Assembly: GCA_030544235.1 (NCBI GenBank)
Contig: CM060469.1
Span: 9,558,017 to 9,622,016 of the forward strand
DNA: 64,000 nt
Reading direction: 5' to 3'
Source of the DNA: Lepturacanthus savala
Taxonomy: Eukaryota > Chordata > Actinopteri > Scombriformes > Trichiuridae
Made by a program: the position numbers and the translations under genes. Positions 11,001-22,800 of the stretch are shown one piece after another; within the stretch, counting starts at the first letter, position 1; each line of letters opens with the position of its first letter. The notes under the pieces were generated by a model, which was not told the origin of the DNA, ran no database searches, and saw only the letters and a list, made by a program, of their open reading frames with translations.

Positions 11001-12745
11001 CCTTCTTGAATATGCATTGAGGTAGATCAAAGCCTTTTTGGAGGTCACACATTTACATAGCGATATCAGCAGAGCTATGGGAACCTGGCAACCCGGTCTG
11101 TGGACCATTTTTGAATAAAGCGGGCCTTGTGGAAGTCCTTTGGCACAATTAGAACAGGAGTCAAGGAAGTTTCCTTTGCTGCACTGTTGAGGCTTAGCCA
11201 ACACATCTCCTCCCCGGAGTGAAATGAGTGTTTCCAGTGTCACAAGCCCATTTTAGATATAGAGTGGTAATGTTTGTGCGCTGGAGATTAATATGTTTCT
11301 CTGTGATCGTCTCTCCGTTTGCTCTCTCAAATTTCCACTATTGCAGCGTTGCTTATTTCTTAAATACATCAACATCACATGCAGCTTTTTGGCTTTGGTC
11401 TATACTATGTCAAATAATAACCTGTTTTTTTCCTTTTAAGTGCAAATGTATTAAGGTATTTCTCAAGGGAAGTCAAATAAAAGGCTTTAAAAGGCTATTA
11501 CCTGTCTTTGTGTTTCTAGGAAGGAGAGGAACTCAAAGGTTAATTCTGCACTACAGTCCAAAGGTGAGTGTAGAAAAATCTGAGCTACAAGTGGAAGCAT
11601 AGCACAGTCATTAGTGCTGGGGCATCTTGGCATGTAAAGGATTTCAAATTCGAAGCAGTTTTCCCATCAGGAGATCCCCTACAACCAATTATATGTGGAG
11701 TAGTCATCAATTTAAATCAAATTTTGAATCTTAAACCTTTTAACAAATTTTATTGCAACAGATAGATTGACCTCTATTGTGGGCTGTGCTTTTACAATGG
11801 TAAACTTCAATGTTGGAGGAAAAAAGGAAAAATAGATGTTATAAGATTCTGCTTCATAAAAGCAATTTTACACATAGAATTCAGTTCAAGGCTGATGTTG
11901 AGCCGCCACCCTACGGATTTCTTACTAGCTCAGTAATAACTTCATGTTTCCTGCCAGAAATTTCACTTCCACTTTTTACCATGCAAGAAATCATGAAGTG
12001 TGAAGATTTATCAAGAAATCTCTGCTGGGTTTTTAATTAGCTACTCCCAGTCACAACACTTTCACATTCCACCATCCATCCAGGTGGAAATTGGACAGAA
12101 GCACCATGTTCAAGTTATTTTTTTCCCCAAAGCCACAAATTAAGAGTAGGTTCATACTAGTGTTTTAAAACTGAAATAATTTCTGCATTCACACCGACTA
12201 CCTTCATCTGTCGAAGATGCAACAGCCAAACACGATTAACCAAAACTCTGCTTTCAATGTCAATGCGTTTAGTTCCACACTGCCGCTTCAGTTATAGAAG
12301 CATTGCTTGAGAGCACAGCATATAAATCGGAGCCATCTGAATTACATGTAAAGATGCAAAAAGATTTACTGTGGTGAACAAACCACCACGAAGAGGTTCA
12401 TGTGTCAAAATAACACATAACGTAAATTATTACAAAATGTAAGCCTTACAAGACCGCCAATTACTTTTCTGTGTAAATGCAGCTAAATCTAAGATTTTTA
12501 TTATGAAATCAAATCCTGGCACAAGTAATAAGACAGAGTAGAAGATGTAGAAGGTTACACTTCATTTGAAGAATACAAGAGTAAACAGTCTGCTTTGGTA
12601 ATGCTCTTAACTTAATTTCATCTGAACCTTTTTTTGTGCAGCTTTCTGGAGGGAGTCAGATGACAGCGACTCAGAGATTGAAGCAGCCTTACGTCCTCAA
12701 CCTTTCAACACAAACAACGATGACCTTGATTACTTCTATGACTGA
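1784..12745 (+). CDS. kiz: 3' part of a multi-exon gene, probably kiz (centrosomal protein kizuna)
   Basis: Six exons (1784-1946, 2488-2550, 3901-3993, 4398-4467, 11520-11563, 12642-12745) join with compatible phases and GT-AG borders. Their 537 bases give 178 codons plus TGA. The protein portion is hydrophilic and Ser/Glu-rich, without membrane segments; it has a motif KAYQLLKQSAMQERL, a run of seven Glu, and an acidic C-terminus ending DDLDYFYD. Kizuna is a PLK1 substrate that stabilises pericentriolar material at mitotic spindle poles. The kiz call rests on this tail and on convergence with nkx2.4, because KIZ lies near NKX2-4 in mammals; I could not align it. The 5' exons lie before the window. 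A phase-neutral exon (2 to 2) could be missed in the 7-kb intron. Splicing is well supported by phase; the name is moderate. Confidence 0.6.
2011..2063. repeat. (TA)n microsatellite
   Basis: Perfect alternating TA of about 53 bases inside the kiz intron between the exons at 1784 and 2488. Confidence 0.95.
2488..2550 (+). CDS. kiz: kiz coding exon
   Basis: The acceptor is pyrimidine-rich (gcttccctttcttacag) and the donor is gtaaaa. The exon is 63 bases, phase 1 in and out. It encodes an acidic segment, ELQSTEEDSQDESPVESVP, which reads on from the previous exon through a shared Glu codon. Confidence 0.6.
2551..3900 (+). other. kiz intron with possible conserved block
   Basis: No exon seen. 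The part at about 2,730-3,030 is complex sequence of balanced composition with homeobox-type cores (TAATTATC, TTTAATTG) and no repeat signature, so a regulatory element is possible. A GT/GC-rich tract (about 3825-3885) abuts the next exon. Confidence 0.35.
3825..3885. repeat. (GT)n/(GC) compound microsatellite
   Basis: GT repeat interrupted by gcgtgcgtgc units. It ends about 16 bases before the acceptor of the exon at 3901, so its length could affect splicing. Confidence 0.9.
3901..3993 (+). CDS. kiz: kiz coding exon with poly-Glu run
   Basis: The acceptor (gtccgtccctgaacag) lies directly after a GT/GC dinucleotide tract that serves as its upstream sequence. The donor is gtaaga. The exon is 93 bases, phase 1 in and out, and encodes ETKAYQLLKQSAMQERLQSS followed by seven Glu and GSLS. 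A shorter alternative starting at 3934 is also in phase but has a poorer acceptor. Confidence 0.6.
4398..4467 (+). CDS. kiz: kiz coding exon
   Basis: The acceptor is tttgctcttttaag and the donor is gtaaga. The exon is 70 bases, phase 1 in and phase 2 out. It encodes a basic, Pro/His-containing stretch (TNHGREEDPGRAKRSSHQDP). The phase-2 end is matched by the next detected exon, 7 kb downstream. Confidence 0.5.
5684..5840. repeat. homopyrimidine low-complexity tract
   Basis: Nearly pure C/T on the plus strand, including a run of ten C around 5811-5820. It could form triplex DNA; no coding or repeat-family signature. Confidence 0.8.
7905..8211. mobile_element. non-autonomous hAT-type MITE (decayed)
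   Basis: The left end caggggttctcaacctttt and the right end (reverse complement cagcccgtcctcaacc) are near-matching terminal inverted repeats of the common vertebrate hAT 'ttctcaacc' type. Internal text (ggtccgcgacccagtggttgag) is typical of these elements. The 8-base flanks ctctaccc and ccttacac agree at five positions, a degraded target duplication. No transposase is inside the 307 bases. Confidence 0.65.
11520..11563 (+). CDS. kiz: kiz penultimate coding exon
   Basis: This small exon (44 bases) has a good acceptor (cctgtctttgtgtttctag) and a consensus donor (gtgagt). Phase 2 in and phase 1 out fit both neighbours. It encodes RKERNSKVNSALQSK. It is too short for ORF length cut-offs and was found from splice sites and phase. 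Confidence 0.5.
11564..12641 (+). other. last kiz intron
   Basis: AT-rich, no exon or clear repeat signature seen. It separates the 44-base penultimate exon from the terminal exon. Confidence 0.4.
12642..12745 (+). CDS. kiz: kiz terminal coding exon
   Basis: The acceptor is pyrimidine-rich (aacctttttttgtgcag), phase 1 in. It encodes AFWRESDDSDSEIEAALRP and an Asn/Asp-rich end closing with FYD and TGA at 12743-12745. The strongly acidic, aromatic-tipped C-terminus is the main reason for the kizuna call. Confidence 0.65.
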
Positions 12746-12920
12746 TATTTCCACGGACATATTTTTTTTTTAAATGCTCCACATCACATCTCAGCACAAT
12801 TTCAGGTAGTTTAGCTCATAGTAATTCACCCCCTGACCATTGTTTTAGTGGTCTGCGTTGTAAATCATATGCACGCTGTATCGTAAAAACAAATAATAAA
12901 GTTGACAGCTCTCACGCTGG
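12746..12920 (+). terminator. kiz: kiz 3' UTR and polyadenylation signal
   Basis: AATAAA lies at 12895-12900, about 150 bases after the stop codon and followed by a GT-containing stretch. This suggests a short 3' UTR cleaved near 12,915-12,925. The end point is inferred. Confidence 0.5.
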
Positions 12921-12924
12921 GTAA

Positions 12925-14985
12925 AGTATGTGAAGAGTTGTCCAACACTCTGATGTTAACCCTGCTTCAGTCTCTTTATCTGAACAACTCTCCCAGCTCA
13001 TAATAACAGCTCGAAATAGATTAAACTGATCTTTTAAAGCGATTTGTTTGCACTAGGCTGAAAATCATGCATTTTGAATGCCGCAAGCATCTCCGAGTGC
13101 TCTACCTCCGGCATGCTCGAGTGTAGTGATGTGAGTCACCTGTGAAATGACAAAGCACAATGGCCACTCTGCACGCTGCTGCACGACCTGTGAACCTGCT
13201 GAAGAGGCCCATCTCCCAGGGCACAAAGTGTTGCAGCGCTAACAAACTCAGAATATTTAGAACCTCCACTGAATGCTCTAAACATTTTTTTTTTTACAGC
13301 TGCTTCTTTTAATTGTGTTCATGCTACAGAATTACAAAGACACACTAATTCCCAGCGTATTATTGTGCAAATGAGCCAGGAGCAGCAGAATTGTTGCTGA
13401 AACCACACAATGGAGTCTTTTTTTGCGATATAACATTTTGCAGCACATTGAACATTCTGTATCTATTAATAACTCATAGCTACTGTGTGGGAGGCTACAT
13501 TCCCAAGTTTACATTTATAGTTCATTATGGCTGTAGTAAATTTCCAAAACTGCCATTCTGGGATGTGGTAAAAGCCCCTGGCATTCAGTGTCAGCAGGAT
13601 TCCATTAGTCAGCTTTAGGTGACTTTACATGCCTGAACCTTTTAAAGTAGGACTCCACATTCATTAACAATAATGGCTTCAGACAGCCCTGACCCACCAC
13701 AGAAAAGGGACTGTGGCAGAATAATTTGGAGTTTGCTAAAAGGCTCCCTAACATAATATCCATGTTAAGGAGCATGTCAACAGATACTTGTGTGCGACAG
13801 ATAGCTCATGGTGGAAGTGGAGTTATATTGTACTAATGTGTACTAACACAACATTTTTAAAAAGATTTTTTTTTTCCATGCCAGAGAGACAATGATGATG
13901 ATATTCAGCTCATTCTTTTTTAGAGCATGTGTAGTCACGGGAGGAAGTGTTTTATCTTGCAGTTAAAGGGGTGTTATCCACACAGTGACGGCCTCAATTA
14001 CAGTATCCGCTTTGCCACATTACTTGATCTGTCATCATCAGATCGACATTACACAGAGCCCCACTCTTACAGCAGCGCTCAGAAATGTTTATGAGCATTG
14101 AATAAATAGTGTCTCCACATGTCGATCGTCTCTAGGACAAAAGGATTTCTTTTAATGACCCATCTACAAAATCATTTTTCTTTTGGTCGAGACCACTTAA
14201 TGAATTCAAATAAGTATTTTTCATGAACACACAGAGCGATTTACCAGCTATGAAGTCAGTCTGACGGAAGTGGAATATCAGTGAAGCTTTACCTTCACAG
14301 CATGGCATACATCGTTGAATGAGTCACTACACTCAATCAAAACCATGCAAGAAGAGTGTCTCGCATTTATCGAACATCACACGGAAAAGAAAAAGAGCAC
14401 ATCAACACCCCTCACCTTTGAAACGCTGTACACTAGAAATCTAAAAAAAAATTGTATTTCCAGATGATTGACAGTGTGTTCATGTAGCGCGCAAAGTCAG
14501 TGTGATGGCTTTTTTTTTTTTTTTTTTTTTTTTTTGAAGAAAACATGTGGGTGTGTATACGGGTCAGAGCAGACACTATATTTTGTGTGTTTGTCTTCGA
14601 AATGGGAAGCTCAAGGTTCTGTCTTTCATGTCAAATGTAAAGGTGTCACAAACCTAGACTCAACTGTCCTTGATCACAATGACAACGTGCCAGCCAAAGT
14701 GTAACATTCAAATTTTTCCTAAATGGTTCACTGTGAAACAAAAGTGCAGAAAACACTTGACTACAAGAAAATGGCCTTTTCAGATGAAGATGAAATTGTA
14801 ATGACAGGCAGGCCTGTGTCTACCATTGAGGACACCAAGGCCACATCCTCAGTATTTTTTCGGGGTCTTCTTACATTTTTAAATATTTAAAAACTAATTA
14901 TTAAATAATATGACAAATTTCTTCTTAGTTGTGAACAAAGGTGTGTGTCTTCAATCAGTACAATCCTGTCATCCCGTGCACTGTG
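12925..14985. other. intergenic, start of gene desert
   Basis: No gene seen. The sequence is mostly unique and AT-rich, with a T run of about 27 at 14,509-14,535. Parts near 13,060-13,260 and 13,930-14,110 are more complex and could be regulatory, but nothing specific supports that. Confidence 0.4.
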
Positions 14986-14989
14986 AGGG

Positions 14990-15200
14990 GGCTGCATCCG
15001 AACTACATTGCTAGTAACTACCTGTTTATGCAAGAGATCCTTTTCTGCATCACAGAGGCTCAAAACCAGGATTAGAAGCATGTCCGATGAGAGGTTGTCG
15101 GGACTCTCCATGATGCATGTACACAGAAACCCGAATCCAGAGTCCTCAAGCACTGAGATGCCTCTGGCCACAGGAGGACAGTCACAGTTTTTGACAAAAG
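14990..15200 (+). mobile_element. hAT transposase C-terminal relic
   Basis: The reading frame gives LVTTCLCKRSFSASQRLKTR, then RSMSDERLSGLSMMHVHRNP. This follows the pattern of the hAT dimerisation domain (ERSFS..RLKT..R..M...RL..L..L..H). Only this end is recognisable, and the upstream part is decayed. It ends in a fortuitous donor-like aaaaggtaaga. It is probably a fossil of an autonomous hAT element; a domesticated exon is less likely because no partner exons are visible. Confidence 0.65.
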
Positions 15201-16042
15201 GTAAGAGTCATGCTAAAGATGGACATACTTTTACAGTATAGACAACCTGATGAGGTGCAAAAATATATATACATTTTTCTAAACATTTTTTTAAATATGC
15301 TCATCTAAATTAGCACACAGATTCCCATGCTATTTAAAATATATACATATATATATATAGTGCATTTTTACATTGTGGGGTTCTGGCCATAACAGTCATA
15401 TATCTTTATTAAGCTCAAGCTTTGCTTTTGTTCTACAATATTTTATACACACGTTTCACTGTCATGTCATGTGTCATGTAAATTAATATATTATGACTTA
15501 TTATTCAGATGAACTTGAATAAGTGTTAACATTTCAGGTAATTTAAACTGCAGGATGCTGTTAAAAGTCCATTTTTCCTCTATGTGGAACCTGCTCATTG
15601 ATTGGTTGAGCTTCACTCTGCAGAAGGATGTACAGTATGTAGAGTTCAACACTGTCTCTGTGCTCACTAAAACTCTTTAAGATGGGATTTGTGCATAATT
15701 TGTGCGTATACGTATTCTTGTGAAAGTATTTGGAGTCAAATGTGGTCTAGGCTTCAACCTACACAAGTGTGATATAGGAATTTGAAGCCTCAATAGACTC
15801 ATGAAGTACTTTACAGTGAAGTAGGAGACATCCTGTGTCCAACATTTAAACTTTTAAAATATTAAAAAATATTTGCATATTTATAGATTCTGGAATTTTA
15901 ACAAGGAGGAATGAGTAGATACCATTTTATGAATTTAAATGATGTCGTTTTTATCTCTGTTGGTGAAAAGACATAAATAATTATTCTGAGTATATTATAT
16001 ACATCCTAAAACATGTTTGGATGGGATCTTAAAATGTATTCT

Positions 16043-17026
16043 GGGGCTGTATTTATGAAGCTTCCTAGTACTTACTAAGACTTGCTCCTAGTGACGAAAT
16101 TCTAAAGTTCTTAGAATCATGATGATTTCTGAGAATTCCCCCTTAAAGTTCAGACAAGATCCTGGTAAAGATAAAAGTAATTCCTAATTCATCTCCTAAG
16201 GTGAAAACTGCAGAGAGTAGGGGTAGAGAGGAGGACTTATAAATGGCTTACAAGTTTCTTAAACAGAAGAGAAAATGTCAGATAGACAAAAAGGAGAAAT
16301 ATTCCGTACTGTATCACACTGTAGGACAGTGATTTGATGAAACGCTACAGATTGGATCTAAGTTTGTGGTCGATCTCATTAGAGATGAACTCACACCTCC
16401 CACTAACCACAATAATGACACCAGAATATCATTATGTACTAAAATGACCTGTATGGTAAATAAGAGCATAAAAATAAATATAACTATCAGCATGTGAACA
16501 GTTGAAAGAACAGATGTGACTTTTCATACTTATTCTTGCTAAATTTGGCTTAAAATGCATTCAGCAGAGATGTTCATTACATAAATCATAATTACATCAT
16601 GTCTTTATAGAGTGCATTCTGTGCATTAATTCTATTTTTTTAAATCTAACTTATTTTTTTATTATTACTTTTTTTATAAATAATTATTACTTATTGTTAA
16701 TTCATATTATATGTTAAAGATGATTGGTTGGTTAGGCCTGTGAAGTGCACTGTCCTTATTGTGCCCATTATCACTAAATGCATTTTTCTTTCTTCATTGT
16801 TGTTTTTTATCAACAAATTACACCTTTTAAAAAAACGTGTCATACCTCGCAAGAGGGTCAGCCGCACACATCAAGATAAAGGTTTCTGTCCCGTCTTTGC
16901 TCAGAGATGCTCTCAGAATGTTCCTGAATCACATGTAGTAATCAAACTGTGACTCTTTGCTAGAAAATTTAAGGCTAAGTTATTAGCTCTGGGGGAATTC
17001 TCAGAATATTAATGAATCCGGGCCCC
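16043..17026 (+). mobile_element. PIF/Harbinger-like transposon relic
   Basis: The ends ggggctgtatttatgaagc and (reverse complement) ggggcccggattcattaat form imperfect inverted repeats about 984 bases apart. Inside, broken frames recall the start of a HARBI1-like transposase: DLMKRYRLDL, then after a frameshift VVDLIRDELTPPTNHNND, in the place of the family pattern RYRL...L...L...T.R...L. The catalytic region is missing, so it is an internally deleted, dead copy. No clear target duplication was found. Confidence 0.5.
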
Positions 17027-17039
17027 TGCACATTAGCGG

Positions 17040-19500
17040 CTGGAAGAGAAAAGCTTTCCTTCTTCGCTGCCCTGCAAATTGAACAAGTACCAGTTTTAAA
17101 ATGGTGTAACTGATCAATGATAACTCATTTCTGAAAATAATATATCTGGTGTTAAATATAGTAGGTTATTGTATGTGTTGCTCTATAATTCATTTAGCCT
17201 TCAATGGCAGTTGAAAAATGCATTTCAGCAGGATGAGGATACGCATAACAATAACACGTAGAACAGCTGCGTCTCTTGGAAACGTGAATACATCTCATGT
17301 TTTCCATGAATGCTGTGACTCACTCTTTATGTGCCTATAGAGAACCACATCTACCATATGCAATAATGGCCAAGGTCTGACACTATGCAGTTTTGTTAAA
17401 CGTACAAGTACAATGTAAAACATAAAGGTTCCCTGACAGCACGGCAGAATTAATTTCAATCCTGAAACGAAATAACAGTAAAACCGCACGCAGCCAGCTA
17501 CCATATAGCAGTGATGAAAAAAGTCTCATCATTCAGCTGCCAGGATATTATCCTTTAGGTGAATTGTACGAAGACAAAATGAACTGTGTTGTATAATCCT
17601 AAACTACCTGGTCTAATTATGTTTCCATAAGCTTTTTGTATTTAATACGTTTGAATTAAGAGAAGTAACGTTTTTGATTGCACATGAGCCTATCATTTAA
17701 AAATACAACGTATTGGGTGGTTGCATCATTGATTATGATGCACTCACACTGGAGATGAAACAATTAGTCCACTGCCAGGAAATGAATCTACAATAATTTC
17801 ACTATACATAAGTAATTTTAGTAATTTTTAAATGTTGAAAACTCAAAGGTTTTCAACCCCCCCCTCCTTTCGGTTTCATTATTATTCATCATATAAGACC
17901 AGTGTTGGCTCTGGAAAATTGCAACAGGCATTTTTCCCCTAGCTGAATCATTTGTCTGTTATCAAAGCCCATTGTAGCTGTGCAGTACATGTGTGGTGCA
18001 CATAAGGTGGAGTGATCCCACGCATCCCGGGAACAAAGATTGAAGACCAGACAGGGTTACATAACAGAGAAAAATAACACAAATATTCGTTTTTAAAAAA
18101 AAAAAAAGTGAGCTTGCAACAACCACTGTTTTTGAGTGTGTTTGTATGTGGTATGGGATGCCTATTCCTTTATTCCCATCCCTTTTCAGTCTGGGATGCT
18201 ATCAAGTACTGTGTTTAAAGCCATTCATGTTCGGTCTACGTGAATTCAACCCTTTTTCCCGTACCAATGGCTGCCATGAGTAGTCTGCAAAGTTGAGAGG
18301 AGGGTCTTGCTCCCTTACAAGGCAGATTGACCTGCTTTTTGTCCAGACAACTTCCAATAACAAAGGGTCATTTGGACACTATTTTCTGATCGGTGTCTAT
18401 ATTGTTCATTCGAGTCACTTGTGTCACCATTGAGATAAATAGTGGATTAATCCCTCGGCGGCAGTATAGATTTCATGAGTACCACGTATAACGAAATCAT
18501 CGCGATGATTGGGTTTCATTTGCAACATTCAACCATCTGCGTGCAATATGAAAGGACTAATTTGCGGTTTGTATTTTTCTTCAAATAAGCATTTCATGTT
18601 TGCAGTAAGTAGGGAGACCCACAGATGAAAGCGAATAGCAAAGTTTAACACCTCCATGAACAATACTATGGCTTTGTATGTTTGTGTAATATATTCCTGC
18701 CAAGCCAACAAACCCAGCCTCTGGAGTGTGCACCTCTATTCTCCCCTTCCCTACTTTTATTTCTTTTTTTTTTTATCAGTGAATAATCATTTAAAGCTAG
18801 GTCATTTTGATCTTCTGCCTCAATAGGCCTCAATTAAATATTCATTCATTCTGATGTGGCCTCTTCGGCAGCTTCTTTGGTATGTGTTAAAGAGACAAAA
18901 GGCTGTGCTTTTGATTACTCAAGCTTGGGCTTTTTCAAAGAGATCAGGCACCATTATATAGAGTTAACCAATCTTTTCCACTGATGAACAGAGTTGTTGG
19001 CAAAATATTTACTTTGGCTAGGATTAATGATTTTGCCCTTGGATGTTGAAACAAAAACAATTAATTCAGTTTGCAAAGCTTAATGGACGGCTCCATCTTG
19101 AATTTCGACGATTTATCTGGAGCCACTCACCGCTGGTTTGCTTATTAACAAGACTGGTGATTGTATTTTGTCAATGAAAATTACATTAGTCATTAGCAAT
19201 TCAAGTATTGTATTTTGTATATTATGTACAATATACCAAATATGTATCAACATTTGTTACAGACATTCATGGTCAACAGATTATAAGCCATAATGACTTC
19301 AGTGAGCTCTGACTTTTAAATCTAGTGCCACACACAGGTCAAATTTTCTGTTTCTCTCAGATCATGACAGGAACCCTCTAAAAGAAAATGACTGAATGCA
19401 CATCAGCCTCAGCTTCAACAAGCTTTATATAAGGATGAGGCCTGTTTGATGAGGTAACAACTCTCAATGTACTTAACACACTGGCCACTGTCTATTCATG
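17040..19500. other. intergenic, no gene seen
   Basis: Mostly unique AT-rich DNA with an A run at 18,097-18,107. The part at about 18,960-19,150 carries several homeodomain cores (GGATTAATGATTTT, AATTAATTC) and resembles a regulatory block rather than a repeat. Confidence 0.35.
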
Positions 19501-19511
19501 TGTCTCTGTAT

Positions 19512-19818
19512 CAGTGATGTATGAAGTCCCTGAAGGCCACACTTGAGCAAAAGTACAGATCTCTGACCAGAAAATGACTTTGGTAGAAGTTAAAGTTACC
19601 TTTTAGCATGTTACTTGAATAAAAGCTGTACTTAAGTCTGTTTCCACCACATTTTGATTATATTATGTAGTAAGTAATGAAAACACTCAAGGGAAATGTA
19701 GAGGGGTAAAAGTGGATGTTGCAAGAGATGTAAAAATCTGAGTAATACACAGATACTCCCCAAAATAATATGTAAGTCCTATGAGAAAGTATGATTACGT
19801 CTTTAAATTTCACCACTG
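19512..19818. mobile_element. hAT-type MITE with perfect 8-bp target duplication
   Basis: The ends are cagtgatgtatgaagt and (reverse complement) cagtggtgaaatttaaag. The flanks at 19504-19511 and 19819-19826 are both ctctgtat, an exact 8-base duplication as made by hAT transposases. The body resembles the abundant fish 'agtggtggaagaagtac' element family. No coding capacity in 307 bases. Confidence 0.8.
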
Positions 19819-19829
19819 CTCTGTATGCA

Positions 19830-22800
19830 GTGACAGTGAGGTAGCATAAAGCCAGGGTTGTGTGCAGAATCACTCCCTATAGCCTACTTTAGAGTATCTA
19901 ACCTTTTGTGAGTGGAAAATGTACCCACTATAGAGAGCTGTGAAAAAATATCTACAACTGAACAAAAGAAATACCACAATTCAATGCAGCCCATTTTATA
20001 AATGTGGAAATTACACTTACACCACACTACTACATGTGTGAATGATGATGTTTCACGTATGGTCTCTATTTACTGCTCGTAAAGTACTGAGCATCCATTA
20101 TATAGGAGGTGGTGAATGAGAGATTGAGGGAGTCATTTTCGACAAAGCCTTGGACATTGAAACTGAAGGAGCTATATGGAATTTAACACTTAGAAGGCCT
20201 AGAGTAGCCTATCTTTTCTGATGTAATTAATACCAGCGCAGCTTTTAAATGTTGCCTGTGTCTAATGACAAATTATTTTACTGGTGATTCAATAATTATG
20301 CATGGAAAAGTTTTATTTAGGTGAAGTATTCTAGGTGTGAAAAAGAACAAATAAGTATTTTATTCACATTTAAACATCAAGTGTTTTTCTCAGATAAAGC
20401 TAAAGGTCAGGGTTTTGTGTGATCAGAGGACCCTCGATACGATATTATCACAGTACTACTTTTGTAACACATTGCGTTATGCTGAGTACTTCCATATAAT
20501 ATATTGTGAATTATAATGGGTGGGTATTGGTAAGTAGCTATGATATGATACAGTGATCTGATATATCACAATATCTGCACCCTCAAAAGGAAAATAGCAG
20601 CAATTATGTATTTATTCACTGAAATATTGTGTCACTTTCACAGAATCCATGGTTGTAAAGGTGGAAATTGACTACTTATGGTTACTCTGGTTAAAATACA
20701 TCATGATATGTCTGATTCAGAACCGTTTTAATTGGCATTTTGTGCTACAACTGAGCTACAACTAAATAATAAATACATATTTTTTTAACTAAACATTTTT
20801 TTTTCATATACTGTCAAATAAACATCCATGTTACACAAATTTGCTATTGTTTCAGCTTGTTGTATGAAGTTAGTTTTCCATTTTGAACAAATGCAAGCAC
20901 TCTGATAAGTCTTATTATTCCTTTTCATTATATGGAACATATCTCCAGCCCTGCCATTACATTCATCACTTGATTCAGCAAGTATCTGAAAGCGCAGCGG
21001 TTGAACAATAGGTGCAAGGATGATTTGCACATGAATGATGTCTGTGAATGAGAGTGGGTTACAGAGGAAGGCTGTCTCTCCATAGTCAGGGCAGGAAGGT
21101 TTGCTCCCCTCTGGCCCCACTCCAAAGACCAGGTGAGATTCTCTGACACAAAGGGCCAAGTGAAAATCTGTTCAGCATGGAAGCCTAAAACCCTTATTAT
21201 GGTGATGCTTTAGGGAGGATTTCAGTGGACCTATATAAAAGCAGGGAGTTGCTCCTATCTACAGCTGGATAGTGTGCCTTGCCTTCATGGATTGCTGTTG
21301 CATGTCCATAGGGCTTTGATCTTTTGATTACAACACTATATTTCCGCTATATATTACTGTACAGTATGTACCAGTCCCCATTTCTGTGCCTACCAAAATA
21401 AAGTCCCCCTGTGCTAATACTGTTCACAATAGGTCGTCTATTTATTCCTGAACCTGGTCCCTCTGTGCACAGACATCATTATTTGTCCTCACCTCCTCTA
21501 AAAATCGACTTTGCATTATTACATTTGTTGGAATAATAAGCAATTTTCAGTAAAAGCCATACGATGATACAGTGATAAAGATTATTCAAGGCTTGCAAAG
21601 CCTTTTTGCTCATCTCAGTACTACTACTACTGCAGGAAGTAGCTTAAGCTGTTTGAGTCTTTTCAAAGAAAAGCGTCATATATCAACATCCCTTATTAGT
21701 ACAGGTGAAAACTTGCCAATTTAAAAGTAGTTAAAGATGTAGATGGCTGGCGCATGTCTTTATATGTGACAAATAAAGCACTCTGTGGGCTCCAATTGCA
21801 TCATTTGCCTATATGAATTCAGTTCTATGGATTTCATGGATTTATGGTTTGCTATTGTCTTCTTGAGGATTAGCTAGTAAAATTCCGTCTAGTACAAAGT
21901 TCTCTCAAGGGGATACTGTAACAGCAAATGATCTCATTTATAAAAAAAAAAAAAAACTCACAAAGACAAACGAAGCAGTCGATATTAATTTTAAATACAT
22001 CATTAGCACTGGATTCTGAAAGAGGTATTGTACAAATCGACAAGGTACCCAAATGATCTGACCCTACACTAAACAAGGAAAACTTGCTCCGAACCAGATG
22101 TGAACTTAACAGATTTATTCCTGCATCTCGTCCATTTCTGTGATCCTGCACGCTGAGAAGACGAGAAGGGCCGCCTATGCTTAGCCATAATGAAGAGACC
22201 CAAACTGGAGCTGTGGTCAGAGAGCTTCGAAACTAGATTGCCAGATTCCTGCTCGAGGTCCTTCAAATCACATTATAATTAACCGCATTTAGGATAGAGA
22301 GCACAGAGTCCCTGCTTAGAGCTATTCCCATGATTCTCTCTCTTTTTCTCTCTCTCTCTCTCTCTCTCCCACACACTTTTTCTGTGTCACTCTCTTCCTC
22401 CAGTCCCCCATCTCTTGATGTCCCTATTTTCAGTTGGGGTAATTAATATGGAAAGATGGAAAGACATCATATTCTACAAATTCCTGTGAGATTGGCTTGC
22501 AAAAGCTGTTAAAGCCAAGTAGGCAAATTAGTATTCATGCAGGTTTTCCTGTTGCAAGTCATTTTTCCCTTTGGGACCAAGTAGTAGATTGGGTAGACAG
22601 GCAACGCTCATCCTTGATTATGTGAGCAGAATGCCTGCACAGAGCCGAAAGCCCAGCAGAAAAAAAAAAAAAAAACATTCCTTAGGCAGTAAATCAATTT
22701 CTGTGACCTGCTAAATGTAATTGACTACACTCTAATTCTTTAACCCTGCGTATGAGGTAGAAAACACATCCTGAGGTAGAATGATTACCAGCTATTATAC

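Larger units (their letters stand above)
4468..11519 (+). other. large kiz intron (about 7 kb)
   Basis: No further exon could be supported. Contents: complex blocks at 4,690-5,290 and 6,040-6,330 that may be regulatory, a 150-base pyrimidine tract (about 5,684-5,840), a CA repeat (6,850-6,868), a purine-rich tract (about 7,085-7,215), an ATT repeat (7,630-7,652), a hAT-type MITE (7,905-8,211) and otherwise AT-rich unique sequence. A further block at about 10,840-11,240 is also complex and non-repetitive. Confidence 0.45.

Noticed and set aside
15008..15241. Reading this frame as a host coding exon
   Set aside because: It matches the hAT transposase C-terminal pattern and has no partner exons.
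20785..21159. 124-codon minus-strand frame
   Set aside because: No recognisable domain or splice sites.
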